A DNA stretch of 64,000 nt. Source: Penaeus vannamei. Its lineage: Eukaryota > Arthropoda > Malacostraca > Decapoda > Penaeidae. Made by a program: the position numbers and the translations under genes. The stretch lies in contig NC_091578.1 in the NCBI RefSeq assembly GCF_042767895.1, positions 31,045,992 through 31,109,991 on the forward strand. The letters are read 5' to 3'. The notes below the pieces were generated by a model. The model ran no database searches. It was not told the origin of the DNA and was given only the letters and a program-made list of their open reading frames with translations. Numbering within the stretch: position 1 is the stretch's first letter; each line of letters starts with the position of its first letter. Positions 55,904 through 64,000 of this stretch are shown one piece after another.

Positions 55904-57050
55904 GGCAGATAGGCTTAATCACCTTATTCACCTGTTATAAAAGGCAAAATAAAAAGTAAAGGAAATAAAATCTAATCATGAATGTTACGATAATCTATAA
56001 AAAAAAGAGAAATAATATTTAATTATAAATGTTACTAGGATCTTTTAAAACACAAGATAATCATGGTAGTTCGTAGATAGGCTTAATCACATGTTATAAA
56101 AGGCGAAAAAATAAAAAGTAAAGGAAATAAAATATAATTATGAATGTTACGATAATCTATAAAAAAAGGAAAAATAAGAGAAATAATATTTAATTCTGAA
56201 TGTTACCAGGATCTTTTAAAACACAGGGTAATCCTAGCAGTTCGTAGATAGGCTTAATCACCTGTTATAAAAGGGGAAATAAAAAGTAAAGGAAATAATA
56301 TCTAATCATGAATGTTACGATAATCTATAAAAAAAAGAAAAATAAGAGAAATAATATTTAATTCTGAATGATACTAGGATCTTTTAGAACACAGGATAAT
56401 CCTAGTAGTTCGTAGATAGGCTTAATCACCTGTTATAAAAGGCAAAAAAATAAAAAGTAAAGGAAATAAAATCTAATTATGAATGTTACGATAATCTATA
56501 AAAAAAGAGGAAAAATAAGAGAAATAATATTTAATTATGAATGTTACCAGGATCTTTTAAAACAGAGGATAAGCATAGTAGTTCGTAGATAGGCTTAATC
56601 ACCTTAATCACCTGTTATAAAAGGCGAAATAAAAAGTAAAGGAAATAAAATCTAATCATGAATGTTACGATAATCTATAAAAAAAAGAAAAATAAAGGAA
56701 ATAAAATCTAATTATGATTGTTAACAGGATCTTTTACTATAGGATAATCATAGTAGTGGTTGGTAGGCAGGCTTAAACACTCGTTAAAAATGAAAATAAA
56801 TAAATAAAGTAAATAATTAATTATGAATGTTACCAGGATCTTTAAAAACATTACTATAAGATAATCATAATAACGGTTGGTAGGTAGGCTTAATCACCTG
56901 TTTATAAAAGGAGAAATTAAAAAAAATAAAGGAAATAATATCTAATTACGAATGTTACCAAAATCTTTAAAAAACACTACTACAGGATAATCAAAGTAGT
57001 GGTTAGTAGGTAAGGCTTAATCTACCTGTTATAAAAGAAGAAAAAAGAAG
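55904..57050. repeat. tandem repeat of about 170 bp, 8 copies, last ones shortened
   Basis: AGATAGGCTTAATCAC or a variant at 55908, 56075, 56246, 56414, 56587, 56764, 56881 and 57007 (periods 167-177, then 117-126). Units hold CCTGTTATAAAAGGC, GAATGTTACGATAATCTATA and GTTACCAGGATCTTTTAAAA. The short units lack the middle 50 bp or so. Confidence 0.97.
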
Positions 57051-57141
57051 TAAAAAAAGAAAAAAAGGAAAAAAGAAAAAAAGAAAGAAAAAAAAGAAAA
57101 GAAAACAAAAGAAAACAAAAGAAAAGAAAAGAAAAGAAAAG

Positions 57142-57175
<34 letters not shown>

Positions 57176-57345
57176 GAAAAGAAAAAAAAAGGAAAAAAGA
57201 AAGAAAAAAAAAGAAAAGAAAAGAAAAGAAAAGAAAAGAGAAAAAAAAGAAAAGAAAGAAAAGAAAAGAAAAGAAAGAAAAAAAGAAAAGAAAGAAAAGA
57301 AAAGAAAAAAGAAAAAGAAAAGAAAAGAAAAAAAAGAAAAAAAAG
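57051..57345. repeat. (GAAAA)n microsatellite
   Basis: GAAAAGAAAAGAAAA with AAAAGG and AAAGAAAG variants for about 295 bp. Confidence 0.98.
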
Positions 57346-57530
57346 GATATAGCTGTACGAATTACCAGGATTCCCTAAGAAACGCTAGCATAAGTATAGC
57401 TCCTTGAAGACGTCCCATCAAGGACACGATACAGTTCATTTCGTCATGCTGTCGCGGAGTTTGTAGGACTTGTGAGTAAGTGTAACTGCGCATGTCTGAT
57501 AAGGAGCTCATGTGGAAGGTAGCCAGGTAA
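57346..57530. other. unique island
   Basis: CGTCCCATCAAGGACACGAT-type sequence; GCCAG|GTAAGA near 57522 is donor-like. No frame to support it. Confidence 0.4.
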
Positions 57531-57675
57531 GACTTTTTTTCTTTTTTTTCTTTCTTCTTTTTTACGGAAATTTTCTTTTCTTTTTTTCTTTTTTTACGGG
57601 AATTTTTTTTTTTCTTCCTTTTTTACGGGAATTCTTCCTTTTTTCCTTTTTTTACGGGGATTTTTTTCTTCTTTG
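57531..57675. repeat. T-rich repeat with TTTACGGGAATT, 4 copies
   Basis: TTTTTTACGGGAATTTTTTT or a variant near 57562, 57593, 57622 and 57650, spacing about 30 bp. Confidence 0.88.
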
Positions 57676-57838
57676 ATTCCCGGCAGTCAAGGTTTATGTG
57701 AAAGGTTTATGAAATTAGATTGACGATGTTGCTTTTCATGTTGCAAGGGGCTTTTTGATACTGTCTGGTTACGAGAGAAAACGTATTGAATAGGCCTACA
57801 TGAATTGATGTATCAATGCTTTTATAATGAAGTTATGT
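57676..57838. other. unique sequence with TAGGCCTA
   Basis: Palindrome at 57791-57798. No gene. Confidence 0.45.
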
Positions 57839-58082
57839 CTCTATCTCCGTCCCAGTTAGTCTGTCTCTTTCCCGGTCTCTCTCCTACCCTTCCTCTATTC
57901 GTCTCTGTTTGTCTGTCTCTCTCCTACTTCCTTTCTTACCCTCCCTCTCTTCGTCTCTGTGTCTGTCTCCCTCCTACTCTCTCTCCTTCTATATCTCTCT
58001 CTCCCTACACCTTCATCTCTCTTCCCCCCCCCTCTCTCTCTCCCCCTCCCCTCTCTCTCTCTCTCTCTCTCTCTCTCCTTCC
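57839..58082. repeat. CT-rich tract
   Basis: CTGTCTCTCTCCTACTTCCT words (units of about 50 bp near 57895 and 57965), then CCCCCCCTCTCTC and (CT)n to 58078. Confidence 0.94.
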
Positions 58083-58440
58083 ATCAATTTCGAACACGCC
58101 ATCCGAACAATACAATCACAACCTCCCGACGACAAACAACCCCCCCCCCGTCCTTCGCCACAGCACGAAACAGACCCCCCTCCCCCCACCCCTTTTCCCC
58201 CCGTAAACACCGTTCTCGAAACCCGACATCGCTCCTTAAACAAGCAGTCGATAGAGTCCATTTTGGCCTGGCGTCGGCGTTTCTCTCTCGGCTACCTCTC
58301 CTCACGCCCTCGCGATGCCCGCTTCACCTCCGCCCGTTCTCCTCGTCTCCTCTTCCTCCTTCTACGCTCTCTTTACGCCCTTAAATACACCCCCAATTAA
58401 CCCCGCAAAGGCTGTTTTTCATCTGGAGATAAGCAATAAA
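58083..58440. other. C-rich and CpG-containing unique sequence
   Basis: Three overlapping plus frames are open through C-rich DNA; none has a recognisable domain. Possible exon location but unsupported. Confidence 0.35.
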
Positions 58441-58700
58441 AGTATATAAAAAAATAATGAACGCCAATAGAAAAAAAAAATAATAGCCTTCATCACATCA
58501 CTAAGAACAACAACAACAATAAAACCATCACAAAAAATAATAACAAAGTAATAACAATACCACAATCACTACCAAACCAATACACACAACAACATACGAA
58601 AAAAAAAAAAAAAAATAACACTCTCAAAACACCTCCGATCCCGAATCCCGAATCCCCATTTTATCCCAAGAGTTCGCAGTCATTACCATCAGTTAGCAGC
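58441..58700. other. A-rich unique sequence
   Basis: AACAACAACAATAA words and an A-run 58599-58615; no gene. Confidence 0.5.
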
Positions 58701-58714
58701 GTTACATTCAACAC

Positions 58715-58905
58715 GTCCGGCCCCCACCTCACCCCCCTCCGCCCCCTCTAGCCCACTCCCGCCCCCTCCAGCCCTCCACCCCCCCTCCAGCCCCCTCTAG
58801 CCCACTCCCGCCCCCTCTGCCCTCTCTAGCCCACTCCGCCTCCCCCCCTCCAGCCCACTCCGCCCCCGCCCCCCCTCTAGCCCCCGCCCACTCCCGCCCA
58901 CCTGC
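58715..58905. repeat. C-rich minisatellite (CCCCCTCTAGCCCACTCCG)
   Basis: CCGCCCCCTCTAGCCCACTC and shorter variants recur about eight times at 18-36-bp spacing. Confidence 0.92.
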
Positions 58906-58973
58906 TGGTCCCTTCCTGTCACCTTTCCCGGTCTCGCGTCTCGCCCGCCACGCTGCCGTCCGCCATGCGTTTT

Positions 58974-59260
58974 CCATGTGGTGTTCTATGTGTCGTCCAT
59001 TTGTCTTCTGTGTGTCGTCTGTGTGTCTTCTGTGTGTCTTCTATGTGTCGTCTGTGTGTCGTCTGTGTGTCTTCTATGTGTCGTCTGTGTGTCGTCTGTG
59101 TGTCTTCTATGTGTCGTCTGTGTGTCTTCTATGTGTCGTCCATGTGTATTATAGGCCTATGCGTCGTCTGTGTTTTTGTTTATGAGTCTTCCATTTGTCT
59201 GTGTGTCATCTATGCGTTCTCTATGTATCGTCTGCGTGTCTTCTTGGTGTCTATGCGCCC
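58974..59260. repeat. 12-bp word array: TGTGTCGTC / TGTGTCTTC
   Basis: TGTGTCGTCTGTGTGTCTTC and CTATGTGTCGTC words repeat about 20 times; TAGGCCTA interrupts at 59152-59159. Plus frames read CRLCVFYVSSVC-like because the 12-bp unit keeps frame; no membrane protein is implied. Confidence 0.93.
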
Positions 59261-59278
59261 CCCCTCCTCCCAGTTTTT

Positions 59279-59470
59279 TATAACCCACCATCCACCATAC
59301 CCCACCATCCACCACAACCCCCCATCCACCATAGCCCACCACAACCCCCACCCAACACAACCCCCCATCCACCATAGCCCACCATAACCTCCCCCACTTA
59401 CCCCCACCCACCACAACCCACCATCCACCATAACCTCCCCCACTTACCCCCTCCCCCTCCCCCACCCCCT
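59279..59470. repeat. CCACCATCCACCATA minisatellite
   Basis: ACCCACCATCCACCATAACC variants repeat about nine times, then C-rich CCCCTCCCC. Confidence 0.93.
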
Positions 59471-59589
59471 CCCGGCCTCACACCCCATCACGTGTCCCCG
59501 CCGTGGAGGCTCAAGGGCGCGGGACGAATACAACAATACAACAGGTCACAAATTATGTACAAATCCCCGAGCTCACGCTATTGTGTGGC

Positions 59590-59820
<231 letters not shown>

Positions 59821-59822
<2 letters not shown>

Positions 59823-60065
59823 CGCCGTGACGTAGACGTAGAGAGGTCCTGCACACGACCCGCTAAAAAATAAACGCACATGACGCTTGTTGAATGTTGT
59901 CCGTTTTCTATGTCAACTATATTCTCATTTTCTTCTAAAATTGAATAATATATCGCTGTGAATTTTATTAATTTGGGGGATTCCAAGTAGTTTTTTTTAA
60001 TCGTCAATGGTTGTTTTTTTATATTTTTATGAATTTCGGAATCAATTTTTTTTTTAAATTCTTTT
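59821..60065. other. AT-rich unique sequence
   Basis: No gene recognised. Confidence 0.45.
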
Positions 60066-60600
60066 GTCTTTTCGTCTGTCTCTGCCTGTCTCTCTCTCTC
60101 TCTCTTTCTTTCTCTTTCTCTCTCTCTCCCTTGCCTTTTCTTCATCTCTCCCTCCCTTCCTCCCTCCCTCTCACACATATATTTTTAAGACGCAATCGTT
60201 TCTTCCCGGAAAAAAAAAAAAAAAAAAAAAATCAATCCAAAAATTCTCTCTCTTCCTCTCCGCCCTCGCCGTCTGTCTGTCTGTCTCTCTCTCTCTGTTT
60301 CTTTCTTTCTCTCTCCCTTGCCTTTTCTTCAGCTCTCTCTCTCTCTCTCTCTATCTTTCCCTCCTCTCTCTCTCACACATATATTTTAAAGAAAAAAATC
60401 AATCCAAAAATTCTCTCTCTTCCTCTCCGCCCTCGCCGTCTGTCTGTCTGTCTCTCTTTCTCTCTCCCTTGCTTTTTCTTCATCTCTCCCTCCCACCCTC
60501 CCTCTCTCTCCCTCACACATATATTTTTAAGACGCAATCGTATCTTCCCGGAAAAAAAAAATCAATCCAAAAATCCCCTCCCTCCCCCCCCCCCCCCCCC
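60066..60600. repeat. CT microsatellite inside a tandem unit of about 150-187 bp, 3 copies
   Basis: CTCTCTCCCTTGCCTTTTCT anchors near 60122, 60310 and 60460. Each unit then has CTCACACATATATTTT, an A-run with ATCAATCCAAAAAT and TCCGCCCTCGCCGTCTGTCT. CGCAATCGT...TTCCCGG is present in copies 1 and 3, absent in copy 2. Confidence 0.95.
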
Positions 60601-60715
60601 GTCCCCCCCCCCCCCACCCCCGCACTCCACGAACGGCGCCGGAAATAGCCGGAGCAGCTAACCGGCCGCCGTGACTGCCTCGCCGCCGGCCGGAGACTCC
60701 GCTGCTCCGTCCCTG

Positions 60716-61110
60716 TGGTTCGTCCGGCGACCGAGAATTCGTCCGTCTATTGGGAAATTCGTCGATCGGTCGAATATTCGTCCGCTAATAGAGAATTCGT
60801 CAGAGAACAATGAATAAACAAATAAATAAATAAATAAATAATAATGAAAAAAACAACACCGGTAGAAATATTCGTCCGTCCACCAAAAAATTCTTCCGAC
60901 TAGCAGAGAATTCGTCAGAGTACAAAATAAATTCGTCCACTAACTGAAAATTTCGCCCGCACCCACCCCCCCCAAAAAAAAAAAAAAAAAATCGTCCACT
61001 AACAGAGAATTCATCATCATACAAAATGACTCGCCCACCAACAGAAATTTCGTCCACCAACAAAACAATTCGTCCACCGCCCGAGAGAGAGAATCCGCCC
61101 GCCCACCGAA
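60716..61110. repeat. GAATTCGTCC word array
   Basis: AATTCGTCC or a variant recurs at 16-22-bp spacing (GAGAATTCGTCCGTC, AATATTCGTCCGCTAATAG, AAATTCGTCCACC), interrupted by an AAAT microsatellite (60808-60842) and an A-run (60973-60990). The minus frame reads DEFSVSGR-like repeats. Confidence 0.9.
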
Positions 61111-61328
61111 GAGCCGTCACGTCGATCCCCGGGCGGTCGGAGCGGGCGTGATGGTCACTCGACATTACCTAATTGCTACCTGGGAGGACGTGATCGGCTG
61201 ATCTTCGTGGGGATGGGCGTGGGTTTCGAAAACTTTTTTTTTCCTGGCAGCTGGGATTCGGAAAGGCGATTCTGGGAAAGTTGGAAATTGATAATGATAA
61301 TGAAAGCCAATAATGTAAGCCAATAATA
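61111..61328. other. unique island
   Basis: CpG-rich start, AT-rich end; no gene. Confidence 0.4.
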
Positions 61329-61452
61329 ATGTAATAAGGAATGTAGGCTGTTGAAAACTTGAGATTTTAGATATTTATGTATCTATGCACGTACAAGAAT
61401 GTAGGCTATTGAAAAGTCTTAATTTAGATAACTATGTATCTATCTATGCACG
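61329..61452. repeat. tandem duplication of about 57 bp
   Basis: GAATGTAGGCTGTTGAAAAC near 61340 and GAATGTAGGCTATTGAAAAG near 61397, each reaching ATGTATCTATGCACG. Confidence 0.9.
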
Positions 61453-61640
61453 CCCACACACTCTCTTTCTATCTCCCTATCCATCCACCTATCAATATAT
61501 CAATATATACATCCACCATACACGTACATGCACTCTATGCACGTACATACACTTTGTCTATCTCCCTATCCATCCCTCTATATAAATACATACATCCACC
61601 CTACACATCGCCATATGCGCATACACACGCCCATCCCCTC
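61453..61640. repeat. diverged TCTA/CATA-rich repeat
   Basis: CTATCTCCCTATCCATCCAC near 61467 and CTATCTCCCTATCCATCCCT near 61558 mark a 91-bp duplication, with ACGTACATRCACT words between. Confidence 0.85.
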
Positions 61641-61659
61641 GCACCGAACTCCCCCCCAC

Positions 61660-61865
61660 CCTCCCGTCTCTCTGTTTCTGTCTGTCTTCTGTGTGTCTAT
61701 CTCTCTCTCTCTCTCTGTCTGTCTCCCGCCCCCCTTCTCTCTCTCTCTTGCTCCCCCCCTCTCTCTCTCTCTCTCTCTTGCTCCCCTCCTTCTCTCTCTC
61801 TCTCTTGCTCCCCTCCTTCTCCCCCCTCCATCCCCCCCCTCTCTCTCTCCCTCCCTCCCCCCCAA
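61660..61865. repeat. CT-rich array
   Basis: CTCTCTTGCTCCCC words recur four times (about 61743-61815). Confidence 0.95.
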
Positions 61866-62050
61866 CCCCACAGCGCCTCGACCGGGAAAGCGCCTCACAC
61901 ATGCAAATATTCCCCCGGTCGCCTTCGAATGCCTGCGGTTGGGCGCCTCTAGTTTCCACAACCTCTTGCACGTGTCACCCGCGCTTAAGCCTAATGACCT
62001 CAATTTCTGTCTCCGTTCATAAACAAAAGCCGAGGCACTGAGCCGCAGGG
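61866..62050. other. CpG-containing unique island
   Basis: No gene recognised. Confidence 0.4.
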
Positions 62051-62272
62051 GGTGGGTGGGGGTTAGGGGGGTTGGGGGTGGTGGTCGAGGAAGGGGGAGG
62101 GAGGGGAGGAAGGAGGGGGTGAGGAGGGAAGGGGGGAGGAGGGGAAGGGGGGGAAGGGAGGAGGAAGAGGAGGAAGAAGGGAGAAGAGGGGGAAGGAGGG
62201 AAGAGGAAGGGGGAAGAGGGAGAAGAGGGGGAAGGGGGAAGGAGGGAAGAGGGGAAGGGGAGGGGGGCAAGT
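62051..62272. repeat. G-rich purine tract
   Basis: GGGGGAAGGGAGGAAGAGG words of about 20-30 bp. Confidence 0.94.
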
Positions 62273-62480
62273 CCGCGGTAGGAACTAGCGCCGGGAGGAA
62301 AGCTGGCTGGAAAATTGGTGTTAATATTGATCGAATTTTCTTTTGGAATTTTTATGTTCTCTTGCTTTCTTAGATTTACTGGATTTTCTTTGTTTTTTTT
62401 CTGTTATGTCTCTGAAAACTCCTCCCTCTTTCTCGGATAATCAGCTTTATCATATTCAATTGGTTATTTAATCCTCCCCC
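62273..62480. other. unique AT-rich sequence
   Basis: No gene recognised. Confidence 0.45.
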
Positions 62481-62755
62481 CCTCTCTTTCGCTGTCTGTC
62501 TGCCTGACTGTTTCTCTGTACGTCTGTTTGTCTCTCTCTCTGTTTCCCTATCTATCTGTGTGTGTGTGTCTCTCTCTCTCTCCTGTTTTTCTGTGTGTGT
62601 GTGTCTCTCTCTCTCCTGTTTTTTTGTGTGTGTGTCTCTCTCTCTGTTTCCCTATCTGCCTCTCTCTCTCTCTCTCTCTCTCTGTTTTTCTTTCTGTCTA
62701 CTTGTCTGTCTCTGACTCTGCCACTGTCTCTGTCTGTCTCTCTCTCCTCACGCCT
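62481..62755. repeat. CT/GT compound array
   Basis: CTGTGTGTGTGTCTCTCTCT with CTCCTGTTTTT repeats near 62556, 62590 and 62625, then CTGTCTCTGACTCTG. Confidence 0.96.
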
Positions 62756-62852
62756 GACTTGTACTACCCCCCACCCCCCTCCCACCCCTTGCAGCACAAA
62801 CGACGAACCACACAATAAAACAAATCACCCCAATTACTCATTTCCACCCTTA

Positions 62853-62882
62853 AAAAAAAAAAAAAAAAAAAAAGAAAAAAAA
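62853..62882. repeat. poly(A) tract
   Basis: About 22 A, a G, then more A, after CCACCCTT. No retroposon body recognised. Confidence 0.9.
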
Positions 62883-63085
62883 ATGCAACACGTGTGCAAC
62901 GAGCCTCTTATTCCACTCCATCGAAACGAGTCATTATGAAATTGCAAATCGTCGCGAGAACACGCCATTTGGGAAATCTAAAATTAAATACCTCCCGTGC
63001 ACGCGCCATTAAGCACTGCACGGGTGAAAATGGGCCTTACACAGGGGGGCAGAAGGCATGACTCGCTCTTGCTCGTGGAAAACGC
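62883..63085. other. unique CpG-containing island
   Basis: ACACGTGT palindrome at about 62889; CCCGTGCACG and GCACTGCACGGGTG near 62994-63026 form partial inverted arms. No gene. Confidence 0.4.
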
Positions 63086-63107
63086 AGAGGCGAGAGATAG
63101 AATTTAT

Positions 63108-63305
63108 GATAAGAGGGGGAAAAAAGGGAAAAGGAATGATAGGCGGAGGAGAGGATGAAGAAAAATAATGAGAAGAAGAAAAAGAGAGAAGAAGGAAAAC
63201 GAAGAAGAAAAACGAAGTAGAAGAAGAAGGAAAACGAAGTAGAAGAAGGAAAACGAAGAAAAAGAAGGAAGACGAAGAAGAATCAGGAGAACAAGAAAAA
63301 AGAAA
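63108..63305. repeat. GAAGAA purine array
   Basis: AGAAGAAGGAAAACGAAG units of about 18-33 bp repeat from 63180 to 63290. Confidence 0.95.
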
Positions 63306-63860
63306 GAGGTAACAGTCAAGTACAAATAAAAACGAACAAATCAAAACCACAATAAATATGTTCATATGTACAACTTTGTTCATATACCTTCGCCCTACAT
63401 AGCTTTATGATCTCAATATACTACAAACAAACACAAATAAAAAAGAATATAACAAGATCTGTTTCCTGTAATGTAAAGACATAAAATAACGAAGATCCAT
63501 TTCATATAAAATAGAGATGAAAAATTCAAAAAAAATCCGTTAAAATAACCGTTAAAAACTTCCAACCGTAACATTAAAAAAAAGAAAAAAGAAAAAAAAC
63601 AATAGGAAGAGATTTACCATGACTATATCCACCTCAAAAAACGAAATAACAGAAAATAGAAAAGAAAAAAGAAAGGAATAAATGAAAGGAAATAAGAGAA
63701 AACGAAGAGAAAGCCCCCGACTATATACAATATATGATAAATCTTTCCGCGCTAATTCCTGAATCACAGAGTAAAAAAAAGAAAAAAGAAAGAAAGAGAC
63801 ATATTCCGAAACCTCAGACTTTGAGAATCATACTTCCTCTCTTTGTTAACAGTTTAAAAG
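63306..63860. other. A-rich sequence, no gene seen
   Basis: Stop-rich A-rich DNA; AAAAAAGAAAAAAG runs. A 71-codon Phe-rich minus frame at 63552-63767 is compositional. Confidence 0.5.
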
Positions 63861-64000
63861 CCACTGTTGACCTCCCCCACCCCAATTCTTTCTTTTCTTC
63901 CCTCTTCTATTCCTCCTCCTCCTCCTCCATTTAGGTTTTCTTATTCTCTATTTTTCTCCTATTCTTCTCCTCTGCCTTTTTGGTCTTCTTTTTCTATTTT
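63861..64000. repeat. pyrimidine-rich tract reaching the window end
   Basis: TTCTTTTCTTCCC and CTCCTCCTCC words; truncated by the window edge. Confidence 0.85.

Noticed and set aside
58965..59387. Cys-rich, membrane-like frame
   Set aside because: It is a 12-bp repeat read in frame; hydrophobicity is a by-product of TGT/GTC words.

Overview
This window looks like non-coding DNA from a decapod crustacean, most likely a penaeid shrimp. That is inferred from style: long (GA/CT)n, (CA/GT)n, AAT/ATC, GGA, TCTA/TCCA and (GAAAA)n arrays dominate, mixed with many AT-rich minisatellites, short CpG-containing unique islands and small interspersed elements. Penaeid genomes are known for exceptionally high simple-repeat content. 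Nothing suggests a bacterium, an organelle or a virus. No open reading frame is convincingly coding: almost all long frames are single-word translations of repeats (Leu-Ser, Arg-Glu, Thr-His, Gly-Trp-Val and similar). I therefore annotate no protein gene, rRNA or certain tRNA.

Layout. 1-3.5 kb: AT-rich minisatellites with periods of 23, 55 and about 78 bp. 3.5-10.4 kb: CA, purine and pyrimidine blocks, with a candidate 45-nt exon-like segment at 5819-5863. 10.4-17.5 kb: TCTA/TCCA, CAA and GA arrays. 17.5-25.9 kb: tandem families of about 81, 137, 130 and 76-95 bp, plus a degenerate TTGACAC array. 26-29.6 kb: purine tracts, a 34-bp G-rich minisatellite and a CACCTAATA array. 29.6-31.2 kb: three complete copies of a satellite-like unit of about 400 bp. 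32.3-34.3 kb: 48-bp and 92-bp repeats and a clear non-autonomous inverted-repeat transposon of about 250 bp. 34.3-42.9 kb: unique islands between purine/pyrimidine blocks. 42.9-44.3 kb: a 60-bp minisatellite of about 24 units with identical internal blocks. 45-53 kb: CT, CA and GGA arrays and a 53-bp repeat. 53-57.3 kb: a 56-bp repeat, a TTCGAAC/GGATCC word array and a tandem family of about 170 bp. 57.3-64 kb: CT, GT and GTGTC arrays, a TTCGTC word array and A-rich sequence ending in pyrimidine-rich DNA.

There is no operon or pathway to describe. The biology on show is repeat birth and turnover: tandem duplications at every scale from 2 to 400 bp, local homogenisation, a transposon with target-site duplications, and several arrays in which a short word recurs at irregular spacing. 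The most checkable oddities are the TIR element at 33989-34264, the palindrome TAGGCCTA found ten times in non-microsatellite DNA, the block structure of the 60-bp array, the roughly 400-bp satellite, and minisatellites whose every unit carries a splice-site-like motif.
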